A stretch of DNA of 49,070 nt from contig PLYI01000066.1 in NCBI GenBank assembly GCA_003151735.1, forward strand, positions 1-49,070. The letters run 5' to 3'. Both the position numbers and the translations under genes were made by a program. The notes beneath the pieces are model-generated. The model made no database searches, was not told the origin of the DNA, and saw only the letters and a list, made by a program, of their open reading frames with translations. Of this stretch, positions 7,191 to 14,255 are shown one piece after another (within the stretch, counting starts at the first letter, position 1; each line of letters opens with the position of its first letter). The stretch is from Candidatus Bathyarchaeota archaeon. Its GTDB lineage: Archaea > Thermoproteota > Bathyarchaeia > Bathyarchaeales > Bathycorpusculaceae.

Positions 7191-7859
7191 ATGGCAAACG
7201 TTGACATTGCGAAAAAATACTCGAATTTCACTGCCCCAAGAACTCAAATTTTCGTAAACGAACAGGACATTCGTGAGAAATATGGCATCGCAGTTTCTTC
7301 AGCAGTCATTGAGGGAGCGTCAGGGTCTAAAGCTAAATTTTCATTTTCTATAGATGACCCCAAATGCCAATGGATAAAAAGTGAGTTTTTTACGTTGAAT
7401 AGCCTAGTTCAAATAAGAATGGGCTATGAGAACGCGCTTGAAACAGTCATAAATGGGGAAATCGCATCAGTTAAATCGATTTTTCCCGCCAGAGGCCCGC
7501 CGCAAATTGAAGTTTCGGGAGATACAAACGAAGCTCACGCTGCTGCTCGACCAGTTAACAATTCGTCAAGCTACTCGCTTGCTTATGGTAGGACCTTGTA
7601 TAGTTTTACTTCCACAACTAATGCTGAAGAAGAAAAGATCATTCACAAAGCTTCGACCACAAAGGTGCAAACAAGCAACGTGCATTGCACTACCGAGTGC
7701 GTTGGATTTCCCGATATTAAGCCTGGGGAGATGGTTGTTTTAGCTGGGTTAGCAACCAGGTTCAATCAGACCTACAAAGTTGAGAAAGTCACTCATTCGA
7801 TAGATTCTTCTGGTTATAGAATCAGGTTTGAAGCAGAAATGAAGAAGAGAAGAAAGTAG
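7191..7859 (+). CDS. Phage late control gpD / VgrG-like hub domain protein
   Basis: This 222-residue protein resembles the baseplate hub protein gpD of contractile phages and related injection systems. The first half fits the gpD N-terminal domain: VEL-like strand start, SFFxxLNSLVQIRMGY and a NGEIASVKSIFPARGPP segment. The end fits the gpD C-terminal barrel: IKPGEMVVLAGLATRFNQTY followed by KVEKVTHSIDSSGYRIRFEA. The usual length is about 350 residues; the middle domain of about 100 residues is missing, and a short Ser/Asn-rich linker with YGRTLYSF stands there. No tail tube, sheath, spike or ATPase gene is near. The ribosome site AGGT lies 9 bases before the ATG. The assignment rests on pattern recall, not alignment. 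Confidence 0.7.
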   Translation: MANVDIAKKYSNFTAPRTQIFVNEQDIREKYGIAVSSAVIEGASGSKAKFSFSIDDPKCQWIKSEFFTLNSLVQIRMGYENALETVINGEIASVKSIFPARGPPQIEVSGDTNEAHAAARPVNNSSSYSLAYGRTLYSFTSTTNAEEEKIIHKASTTKVQTSNVHCTTECVGFPDIKPGEMVVLAGLATRFNQTYKVEKVTHSIDSSGYRIRFEAEMKKRRK

Positions 7860-7905
7860 CATCCACACATTGGAAGGGTTTTTTAACTCTGACGTTTAAT
7901 TCTCA

Positions 7906-8133
7906 GTGATTAAAATGGGAAGATGCACGGTCACTAAGGGTCAACGGCAGCTGGGCAGGAAGATTCGAAAGCTCGAGAACAGCGTGGAATTAAGCAGCAA
8001 AGAAGGCAAAGCTAAACTGGCGGAGCAAAATTATAAACAGAAAACCCAGGCTACCCAAGGATACACAGCTGATTCGCCAATCCAGAATCTGCGCGACCCC
8101 GCTAAATGGAAGAAAGAAGAAACAAAAAGCTGA
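7906..8133 (+). CDS. Small basic protein of unknown function
   Basis: The frame opens at GTG 7906 with an ATG at 7915 (MGRCTVTKG...), giving 72-75 residues. It is Lys/Gln-rich and hydrophilic with two helix-like parts (RKIRKLENSVELSSKEGKA and AKLAEQNYKQK), and ends in KEETKS. It follows the gpD-like gene by 46 bases in the same direction and may be cotranscribed with it. No family is recognised. Confidence 0.5.
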   Translation: MIKMGRCTVTKGQRQLGRKIRKLENSVELSSKEGKAKLAEQNYKQKTQATQGYTADSPIQNLRDPAKWKKEETKS

Positions 8134-8320
8134 GCACCGGCATATTTGGAATCTAATTTGACCCTAATAATAGATCTATTGCCAAACCCAAATAACTCAT
8201 TAATCATTTGAAGCGATGAGGCGGTCAAATGTGACTGCTAGAAGCTAACAACATAGCTTTTATAACAGTTAAGCTTCTCCCTTCAAGCACCAAAATACAC
8301 TTTCGACTAGGTAATATCTC

Positions 8321-8693
8321 GTGAAAAAAATACTAATCATTGACGATGATAACATATATTTTGAAGTCATTTTCTAGTGTCCTTGCCAAAAGGGGCTTTG
8401 AAGTTGATACCGTATAAACTGGAAAGCAAGCGTTAGAAAAATTAAAACAGGGCTCCTTTGATTTAGCTTTGATTGATATCTGCCTTCCCGACATGGAGGG
8501 CACGGACCTGCTTGAACACGCTAAAAAGGAACTGGAAAAAACCGTTAAGATAATGCTCACTGGGCATCCATCGGCAAAAACAAGTGAAAAAGCAACTTTT
8601 GAAGGCGCTGACACCTACATTGTTAAACCGATTAAAATGGACGAACTGATTTCAGTTATCAATTTTTTTCTAAAGCCAAAACAAGATGAATGA
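8321..8693 (+). pseudogene. Broken response-regulator receiver domain
   Basis: A GTG at 8321 starts KKILIIDDD, the acidic pocket of a CheY-like receiver. The frame then shifts near 8350 and continues as LKSFSSVLAKRGFEVDTV, meets an in-frame TAA at 8416-8418, and resumes as TGKQALEKLKQGSFDLALID with phospho-acceptor Asp, then MLTGHP (conserved Thr) and YIVKPI (conserved Lys), to TGA at 8691. One indel plus one nonsense codon thus break an otherwise complete single-domain receiver of about 124 residues. The intact 3' part from 8469 is a leftover, not a gene of its own. No histidine kinase is near. Confidence 0.8.
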
Positions 8694-9012
8694 AACGTTG
8701 GTTAAGTTATTGCCTTTGTATCTTTGTCTTCATTTACGCTTAAGCCATTGGTTTTAAAAATTCGGATTTTGTACAAACATTTTTTAAAAAAGGTTTTTCA
8801 TAAAACGGTTTTTTTGGTTTGGGTTTTGAGATAGCAGATCTATGCAAAAACTATAGAGGGGTAGGTCGGTATTTGCGTTTTCAAATGGTTTACTCGGTTT
8901 TAAACATAGAGAGGTTAATCTGCGCCGAACATTAGATGAATGTGACTGTTTGGGTGCAACAACGTAAGCTTAATTCTGTTGAATCCTCAATTGGAGTGGT
9001 GAAATTGTTTTG
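8694..9012 (+). other. Gap of 319 bases between two broken genes
   Basis: No gene is seen. It holds T-rich runs at about 8775-8825 (several TTTTTT and GGTTTTTTTGG tracts, terminator-like for the plus strand) and one copy of a G-rich motif (8855-8883) that recurs at 12205-12234. Confidence 0.5.
8855..8883 (+). repeat. G-rich intergenic motif, copy 1
   Basis: It begins AGAGGGGTA, has a GGT core and a TATT, and ends GCGTTTTCA. The copy at 12205-12234 has the same start and end with small differences in the middle, in the same orientation. Both copies lie in gene-free DNA. Confidence 0.5.
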
Positions 9013-9316
9013 ATGCAAGAAAATATGCTTGACCCAAAAGATGTAGCTAGCAACGTTTACACCTTAAAAATGGAGAACGATCGTGTGCGAGTATTCAACG
9101 CAACTTTGAACCTGGCGAGAAAGCGGCAATGCATCACCACCCCGACCATGTGGTCTATGTGATTGAGGGCGGCAAGATGAAGTTAACTTCCATGGCAAAA
9201 CCGATATTTTTGACCTCAAAACTGGCGACGCACTTTTTTTGAATACTCAGTCACATGAAGCAGAAAACATTGGGCAAACGACGCTTGCGCTTTTGGTGGT
9301 TGAACTAAAGAAGTAA
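9013..9316 (+). pseudogene. Frameshifted cupin-domain protein
   Basis: Frame 1 from ATG 9013 reads MQENMLDPKDVASNVYTL and on to ENDRVRVFN. A shift near 9100 gives the cupin motif 1 text EPGEKAAMHHHPDHVVYVIE with its metal-binding histidines. A second shift near 9192 gives HGKTDIFDLKTGDALFLN and QSHEAENIGQTTLALLVVEL up to TAA 9314-9316. Together they form one cupin protein of about 100 residues split by two indels. It may be a decayed gene, or indels may come from the assembly. Confidence 0.8.
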
Positions 9317-9359
9317 CGTAAAATAGTCGGTTTCACATTTTATTTTTTAGGGATTTTAC

Positions 9360-9719
9360 TTGTCAGCAGCATTAAATGAGGAAACAAAATGGAACTATCG
9401 AAAAACAGACCAGCGGCTAATCGTTGTAAAAACAAAAAACGAGAATATCCGTAAAGTAGCCGTACTTGATGTTTTAACAAACGTGCCCTTCACCATAACC
9501 CTGGCAGAAAGTATGTCCATGGAAGATTTGCAGCCTGAAAAGGAATATTTGGCTCATCTGAAAGTTTACACTTCAAAAAATCTTGAAGGAATAAAAGAGG
9601 ATTTCATAAATTTCTTTGATGCTGTAGACGTGGACCAAGACATGCAGGATTTTATTAAGGCATATTGGGTTTACCCCAGCAAAATAAGTTTTGAACTAGC
9701 CGATTTCGAGGAACCCTAA
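9360..9719 (+). CDS. Protein of unknown function, 119 residues
   Basis: An acidic, soluble protein starts at TTG 9360, 8 bases after AGGGA. It has strand-like text (RLIVVKTKNENIRKVAVLDV), a linker and a C-terminal helix with FINFFDAVDVDQDMQDFI and a Tyr/Trp-containing end. No signal peptide, membrane helix or Cys is present. Its stop abuts the ftsY stop (9720). I do not recognise the family. Confidence 0.62.
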   Translation: MSAALNEETKWNYRKTDQRLIVVKTKNENIRKVAVLDVLTNVPFTITLAESMSMEDLQPEKEYLAHLKVYTSKNLEGIKEDFINFFDAVDVDQDMQDFIKAYWVYPSKISFELADFEEP

Positions 9720-10625
9720 CTATCTCAGGATCATGTTAACGAATTTTTCAGGGTTAAACAGTTCCAGATCCTTGTGGCTTTGGCCAACTCCAATGAACAA
9801 TATTGGTTTTTGCGTCACATAAGTTACGCTTAACGCTGAACCGCCCTTAACGTCAGCATCCACCTTAGTCAGGATTGTTGCGTCAATGCCTACGGCTTTG
9901 TTGAATTCTTCTGCCTGCATAATTGCGTCGTTGCCGATCAGTGAGTCAACAGTGAAAACTGTCAAGTCAGGCCTCACTACGCGCTTAACTTTGATGAGTT
10001 CGTTCATGAGGTTCTGATTAGTCTGCATCCTGCCTGCAGTATCAATCAAAACAACGTTAATTCCATGGGCTTTCGCGTGGCTTACTGCGTCGTAACCAAC
10101 TGCTGCAGGATCTCCGCCATAGTTGCTTTTAATCACACGCATACCTAACCGTTTAGCGTGCTCTTCTAGCTGCTCAATCGAGCCTGCGCGGTAAGTGTCG
10201 GCGGCAGCCAGCAACACAGAGTAGCTTTTGTCCCGCAGAAACTGGGCGACCTTGGCGATGGTGGTGGTTTTTCCGGTGCCGTTGATGCCCACAAACATCA
10301 AGACAAACGGCTCCTTTTTCTGGCGTTTCTCTTCCGCCATTTTAAGCAGGTCAATTCTTTTGTTGGTTAACATAACTTCCAAGAGGACTTGTCTTAGGTT
10401 GTCTTCAACAATTTTTTTGCGGTCATCTAAACGCTTAACTTGAACCCCTGCCAAACGCTTCTCCAGTTCCTCACAGATTTTGTCTGCTACAGGAAAAGCC
10501 ACATCGTTCTCGCATAGGCTCATTTTAAAATCTGATAAAAGAGGAGCAAGATTTTCTTCTTTAAGCTCAGTTGTGGTTACTTTGTTTATTAAGCCTTTAA
10601 AACCAGACTTGAGCTTATCAAACAT
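9720..10625 (-). CDS. ftsY: Signal recognition particle receptor FtsY
   Basis: This 301-residue SRP receptor GTPase docks SRP-ribosome complexes at the membrane. The N domain helix bundle takes up about residues 1-95. The G domain shows G1 GINGTGKTTT, the DTYRAGSIEQL insertion-box segment, G3 DTAGRMQTN, G4 TKVDADVKGG and the closing FIGVGQSHKDLELF. The N-terminal A domain is almost absent, which is usual in short archaeal FtsY. It is the last gene of the eIF6-L18Ae-prefoldin-FtsY unit and starts 4 bases after the prefoldin stop. This order is widely conserved in archaea. Confidence 0.97.
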   Translation of the reverse strand: MFDKLKSGFKGLINKVTTTELKEENLAPLLSDFKMSLCENDVAFPVADKICEELEKRLAGVQVKRLDDRKKIVEDNLRQVLLEVMLTNKRIDLLKMAEEKRQKKEPFVLMFVGINGTGKTTTIAKVAQFLRDKSYSVLLAAADTYRAGSIEQLEEHAKRLGMRVIKSNYGGDPAAVGYDAVSHAKAHGINVVLIDTAGRMQTNQNLMNELIKVKRVVRPDLTVFTVDSLIGNDAIMQAEEFNKAVGIDATILTKVDADVKGGSALSVTYVTQKPILFIGVGQSHKDLELFNPEKFVNMILR

Positions 10626-10629
10626 CTAG

Positions 10630-11070
10630 CTATTGTTTCCCTTCTCGTGCGTTGGCAAGCAGATTTTCAAGTCTGCCTCTGCCCGAGTTCATTCGTTCAG
10701 CTACTTGACTGAACTGCTGTTGAGCTGCATGCATGGTTTTTTCAAGTTCATCTAAGCGTTCTTTAAGAGTTGCTTTTGCTTCTGGAAGGGTTTTCTCAAC
10801 TGATACGCCTGCGCCCAAGCCTATGATGACTTTGTTTGGGTCTGCCAGCTTCACTTTAACGTAAGAGCTTCCACCGATTGGAACAAGCATTTCAGAATTT
10901 TCTTTTTCTGTTTCTATGCCGTCAAGCGTCATGTTGGCGTAGTTTATGTCGGTTAAGGCTGCGTTTACCATGCTTATGCGTTGCTGCAGAGCCTCTGCGG
11001 TTTGTTCAAGATAACGCATTTCCATGCTGAGACGGCGAAGTTCTTCTTCAGCCTTTGCACTTTGCGCCAA
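10630..11070 (-). CDS. pfdA: Prefoldin alpha subunit
   Basis: This 146-residue protein is the alpha subunit of the hexameric co-chaperone prefoldin, which hands unfolded proteins to the thermosome. It has an N-terminal coiled-coil helix (AEEELRRLSMEMRYLEQTAE), a central beta-hairpin section (MLVPIGGSSYVKVKL, then VIIGLGAGVSVEKTL) and a C-terminal coiled coil. The start is TTG with GGAG 12 bases ahead. It lies between the L18Ae and ftsY genes, its usual archaeal place. Confidence 0.95.
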   Translation of the reverse strand: MAQSAKAEEELRRLSMEMRYLEQTAEALQQRISMVNAALTDINYANMTLDGIETEKENSEMLVPIGGSSYVKVKLADPNKVIIGLGAGVSVEKTLPEAKATLKERLDELEKTMHAAQQQFSQVAERMNSGRGRLENLLANAREGKQ

Positions 11071-11075
11071 GACAG

Positions 11076-11303
11076 TTACGCTCCAGTCATTATCTTCTTT
11101 AAGATTGGGTTTATGACTTGCTCGGCAGAAATTTCTTCTGCACTAATAATTTTTATATGGTGCCTTTTTACGCGGTGTCTGCTGCCTATTTCAGCGTAGA
11201 CTCTCTCCACAGCATGTTCGCTTTTGTCAGCTAAAAGTTCTCTAACGAATCCAGTGGATAGTCTTGGCTTTTTGATCGTGCCAGTTACTTTGTAAGCTTT
11301 CAT
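11076..11303 (-). CDS. rplX: Large subunit ribosomal protein L18Ae (LX)
   Basis: This 75-residue protein is the archaeal L18Ae/L20a/LX ribosomal protein. It opens with KAYKVTGTIKKP and carries RHRVKRHHIKI, followed by the family ending with EISAEQV. Its ATG overlaps the eIF6 stop (ATGA), so it is coupled to it. The gene position between eIF6 and prefoldin alpha is standard. Confidence 0.95.
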   Translation of the reverse strand: MKAYKVTGTIKKPRLSTGFVRELLADKSEHAVERVYAEIGSRHRVKRHHIKIISAEEISAEQVINPILKKIMTGA

Positions 11304-11983
11304 TTTTCTTCTTCCTGCACAACATCCAGTGCGTTCCCAATAATAAACATCTCGGGTCCTGTTGTCATAGAACCAGCAACGGCTGCGTGAGTATTGGCGA
11401 GTAAACCTGTGCCAACATATGGAACTCCACAGTTAACTGTGCCCACATCAACGGGAACTTTGAAGATGTTTTCCAGGATTTTCCTTTCATCATCCTTCAG
11501 CAATGGATGCGCCAACACGCCTTTGTTGGTGGCGACAGCTAAAGAGCCAACGTACGGTAAACCCGCGATTTCCGTAGGTGCTACTTCCACGCCTAAAGCA
11601 GCAGAGATTTTTGCCACTTCAGTTTCTTTGAACCTTGGATCGACCACCGCGCCTTTATCGCTGGCTAAAACCAAGTTGCCGTAAGCAGTTTTCCTGCTAT
11701 CCATAATGGTTATGTTGCCGTCAAAAACCGTTTTTATCGCTGCTAACTCTTCTTCGCGTATGGCGTGTGACACAATCATGCCCTGGGAGTTTGCGCATAC
11801 CAATGAACCAGCCAACACCGAGCCGGAAATGGATGTGTAGGCAAGCTTCACTTTTAAGAAGTCCGCGAACTCTTGAGCTTTCTGCAGCGGAACCATCCGC
11901 GGAATCATCACTATATTCTCAGTTGCCAACGCATACACGCCTATGCTTGCGCTTCCAACTATGCTTGATAAGTAAACAGTCAA
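11300..11983 (-). CDS. eif6: Translation initiation factor 6 (aIF6)
   Basis: This 227-residue aIF6 binds the 50S subunit and blocks early joining of the subunits. The five-fold pseudo-symmetric repeats are visible as repeated IGVYALATE-, GSLVCANSQGM-, GNLVLASDKG-, GSLAVATNKGVLAHP- and GTGLLANTHAA-like units. The start is TTG at 11983 with AGGAG 9-13 bases before it. A different-frame ATG at 12026 leads into text that does not continue in this frame. The gene is separated from L31e by 380 bases, so this unit probably has its own promoter. Confidence 0.96.
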   Translation of the reverse strand: MTVYLSSIVGSASIGVYALATENIVMIPRMVPLQKAQEFADFLKVKLAYTSISGSVLAGSLVCANSQGMIVSHAIREEELAAIKTVFDGNITIMDSRKTAYGNLVLASDKGAVVDPRFKETEVAKISAALGVEVAPTEIAGLPYVGSLAVATNKGVLAHPLLKDDERKILENIFKVPVDVGTVNCGVPYVGTGLLANTHAAVAGSMTTGPEMFIIGNALDVVQEEEK

Positions 11984-12204
11984 GAATAACGTCTCCTGAT
12001 GAATAGTCTATTAGCGAAAGTTTCATGCGATACTCCTTTTTTTAGATTGCGGTTAATAAAGCATTAAAAGGCTTTAGCGCCGGTTTTTTGGGCGGCTGAG
12101 GGCGGGGTGATTTTGAATGTGCGCACGAACCTATTTGGAGCCTATTAGAAACTCATTTCAGAAACCTATAAGGGGTATTGGAGGGGGTAGGAGAAAAATC
12201 ATTA

Positions 12205-12234
12205 AGAGGGGTATAGGTGCTATTGGCGTTTTCA
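12205..12234 (+). repeat. G-rich intergenic motif, copy 2
   Basis: It starts AGAGGGGTA and ends GCGTTTTCA, as does copy 1 at 8855-8883. Just upstream are two more GGGGTA-type runs (GGGGTATTGG and GGGGGTAGG, near 12172-12192). Confidence 0.5.
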
Positions 12235-12284
12235 GCGGTCATTGATATGTTAAAAATTGGTGCTTAGAAGGGTATAAAGTAAAA

Positions 12285-12310
12285 GGGCTAAAAAAGCCTA
12301 AAATAGGCTT
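12285..12310 (-). terminator. Hairpin terminator after L31e
   Basis: On the minus strand AAGCCTA and TAGGCTT form a 7-bp stem with a 3-base loop, followed by a run of T. It lies about 50 bases past the L31e stop at 12363. A T-rich run directly after the stop may help termination. Confidence 0.55.
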
Positions 12311-12362
12311 AAAATTCCATTTCCAATAGAACAGCAAAACTGAAAAAAATAAAAAAGAAAAA

Positions 12363-12860
12363 TTATTTTTGTGTTTCTGCCAGGTAAACGGTTACGTTGC
12401 CGTCTTTATCCTTGGTTACACGCGTCTTTATTTTGCGTGGAGGCTTCTCGATGCCGCGGTCCCAGATTTTCTCGTTAACTTCTTTGCTAACGATTAACTG
12501 GGGCAGTTCTTCTTCTTCCTCTTCTTCAGAAACTTTCATGGCAATCTTCATGTGCTTGGTTACAAAGATTTTGACAAGTTGCATGGCGCGTGGAGCACGT
12601 TTCTTAGGTGGTCTAACCAATGCTTTGCCCAAGGGGATGGTGTAGAATCTTTCTTCAACAATTTCTTCTTCTTTCTTCTTTTTCTTAGGCCTAGCTTCCT
12701 CTGCAACCGCTTCTTCTATTGGCGCTTCTAATTCAGCTGGAGCTTGCTCTGGCACGGCTTCTTCAGTTTTCGGTTGTTCTTCCGCTGGCAACTCAGCTGC
12801 TAATTCTTCTATCTCTTGTTTTGGTTCTTCCTTAACTTTTTTAGATGTTTCTTTGGCCAT
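12363..12860 (-). CDS. rpl31e: Large subunit ribosomal protein L31e with acidic N-terminal extension
   Basis: The C-terminal half is a normal L31e: EERFYTIPLGKAL, KKRAPRAMQLVKIFVTKHMK, and the WDRGIEKPPRKIKTR segment. The whole is 165 residues, while archaeal L31e is usually about 80-100. The extra is an N-terminal extension of about 68 residues rich in Glu, Pro and Ala, ending in a Lys run (PKKKKKEEE), plus an insertion of seven Glu before LPQLIV. The ATG follows the L39e stop by 15 bases. No other start gives a shorter protein with a good ribosome site. The extension looks disordered and its role is unknown. Confidence 0.93.
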   Translation of the reverse strand: MAKETSKKVKEEPKQEIEELAAELPAEEQPKTEEAVPEQAPAELEAPIEEAVAEEARPKKKKKEEEIVEERFYTIPLGKALVRPPKKRAPRAMQLVKIFVTKHMKIAMKVSEEEEEEELPQLIVSKEVNEKIWDRGIEKPPRKIKTRVTKDKDGNVTVYLAETQK

Positions 12861-12875
12861 TGCTTACTAATCTCC

Positions 12876-13034
12876 TTATGCTCTTATCTTTCTTGTCCGC
12901 CAGTTGCGTCTTTGCTTAGGGTTATTTCTAACTTTACCGTCAGTTCTGGCAATTACCCATGTTGGAACAGACTGTGATTCTTTGCCAGCTTTAGCTAATC
13001 TGAGTTTTTTTCCTATCGGTTTAACTCTTGCCAT
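12876..13034 (-). CDS. rpl39e: Large subunit ribosomal protein L39e
   Basis: This 52-residue basic protein reads [20 protein letters not shown] and ends [12 protein letters not shown]. The pattern (two basic halves around a VPTWV and the RRNWR motif) is that of L39e, which lines the ribosome exit tunnel. It starts two bases after the PDCD5-like gene ends. It is too short for most open-frame lists. Confidence 0.95.
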   Translation of the reverse strand: MARVKPIGKKLRLAKAGKESQSVPTWVIARTDGKVRNNPKQRRNWRTRKIRA

Positions 13035-13036
13035 CT

Positions 13037-13366
13037 TTATATCCTTCTGATTTTTGTCTCTCGCTTCCGTGATTGAAGCTGAACTAGGATCTGTTTGAGC
13101 TGTGCATCTGAAAGTGGAATGGGCAACTTTCCTGTCTGCGCCATCTCAATCAGCTGCATCTCAATGCTCTCTGCGAAGTCTTTCCTAACCATTTTTAGGT
13201 TATTTAGCCTTTGCCGAGCTTCAGGCGCCAATATCTTGCTAAGCAACGCCTGTTTCTGCTCTTCCATCTGCTGTTCTGCTTGACCTTGCCTTTGCTCATC
13301 ACTCATGCGATGTTGCATCGACAAAAGTTTCCGTTTACGGATTTGGTCAAGCTCTTCATCCGACAT
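13037..13366 (-). CDS. DNA-binding protein of the PDCD5/TFAR19 family
   Basis: This 109-residue protein matches archaeal PDCD5-type proteins: a charged N-terminus ([13 protein letters not shown]), a Gln-rich helix, the [17 protein letters not shown] core and the [14 protein letters not shown] end. The family binds DNA in vitro, and its role is not settled. It sits between S19e and L39e, as in many archaea, and starts five bases after the S19e stop. Confidence 0.94.
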   Translation of the reverse strand: MSDEELDQIRKRKLLSMQHRMSDEQRQGQAEQQMEEQKQALLSKILAPEARQRLNNLKMVRKDFAESIEMQLIEMAQTGKLPIPLSDAQLKQILVQLQSRKRETKIRRI

Positions 13367-13371
13367 TGCTT

Positions 13372-13836
13372 CTATTCGCCTTGATACTTCTTGAGGTCAG
13401 GGAGAGTTTTAACCATTTCTTTTGATAAGTCTCCAGCTACCTCTTGAAGAAGCTTACGTCCCTTAGGAGTCATAACTCTTCCCTTGGGCTTTGAAATCTG
13501 AATTAAACCAGCAGTCTCAAGTTGCTGCAACACTTTGCGGATGTCGCTTCCACCAGCTTTTACAACACGGTTAGGTTTACTTCCTCTATTTTTTCTACCG
13601 CCGTAGTCAGCACGTAGCTTTTCAAGTCCGATGGGACCGTAAAAGTAAACTTTGCGCAGAATTGAAGCGCTTCTGGTGTACCACCAGTTGGGGTTCTGCG
13701 GCTGCTTCTCAACATGCATGCCTGTTTTAGCGAAGATTGACCATGGAAGAGGTTGAATTTCGTCAACGTTTTCCCTAAGATACTTTGCTAATCTATCGAT
13801 GAATTTTGAAGCTGGAACGTCATGAGGAGTCGTCAA
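13372..13836 (-). CDS. rps19e: Small subunit ribosomal protein S19e
   Basis: This 154-residue protein shows family blocks: an N-terminal DVPASKFIDRLAKYLRE, the PQNPNWWYTRSASILRKVY block, YGGRKNRGSKPNR and the winged-helix end with GRVMTPKGRKLL. The start is TTG at 13836. It is the first gene of the S19e-PDCD5-L39e-L31e unit. A TATA box lies about 50 bases upstream. Confidence 0.97.
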   Translation of the reverse strand: MTTPHDVPASKFIDRLAKYLRENVDEIQPLPWSIFAKTGMHVEKQPQNPNWWYTRSASILRKVYFYGPIGLEKLRADYGGRKNRGSKPNRVVKAGGSDIRKVLQQLETAGLIQISKPKGRVMTPKGRKLLQEVAGDLSKEMVKTLPDLKKYQGE

Positions 13837-13881
13837 GATGCTCTAATCCTTTGTTTTTCCTTGCAGTTAAACAATGAAGCC

Positions 13882-13892
13882 TAATATAAATA
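13882..13892 (-). promoter_or_regulatory. TATA box for the S19e operon
   Basis: On the minus strand TATTTATATTA lies centred about 50 bases upstream of the TTG start, giving a leader near 25 bases. Confidence 0.55.
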
Positions 13893-14255
13893 TTCTCTGA
13901 AAGGAATTAATGCTTACAAAGCAGGATAGCTTGAGAATCAAAAGGCGAAGATTTTTTCTCCTTCTTTGCAAGATAAGCTTTTTTAGAGGGGCATACTAGA
14001 GGTTCAAGTAGAATAAAGACCTAATCCGCTGTTTTTGAAGCCGTTAGCATGATTTTGATGCAGAGAAGAATATCCGGTTGCCAGACAAAGATATCAATAG
14101 ATTGGAATTAAGGAAGCACAAACATAATAATTATAGAAATAATATTAATCATGATAATGTTTTTAAGGAGTTAAACGCAATTAATGCGTTTGTCCTTAAG
14201 GTCTTTAGATAGTTCAGAAGCCTGGTAAATATAGTGAAAAAGGGGAACAACTGAC
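13893..14255. other. Divergent intergenic region of about 360 bases
   Basis: No gene is seen. It is AT-rich (ATAATATTAATCATGATAAT near 14139), and has an AGAGGGGCATACTAGAGG stretch (13985-14002) that starts like the G-rich intergenic motif. A TTTTTAAGG near 14160 is a weak candidate TATA element for the prenyl synthase gene. Confidence 0.4.

Larger units (their letters stand above)
11984..12362 (-). other. 380-base gap splitting the ribosomal/eIF6 cluster
   Basis: In many archaea L39e-L31e-eIF6 are packed together; here there is a gap without a gene. It contains a hairpin terminator for L31e (12294-12310), an A/T-rich run at the L31e stop, a palindrome-poor G-rich section (12165-12200), and the second copy of the G-rich motif (12205-12234). 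A TTTAAT-like element near 12065 on the minus strand could be the eIF6 promoter, weakly. Confidence 0.5.

Noticed and set aside
8469-8693. A 74-residue receiver protein as a gene of its own
   Set aside because: It lacks the first strand and acidic pocket, which are found upstream in other frames; it is the tail of a broken gene.
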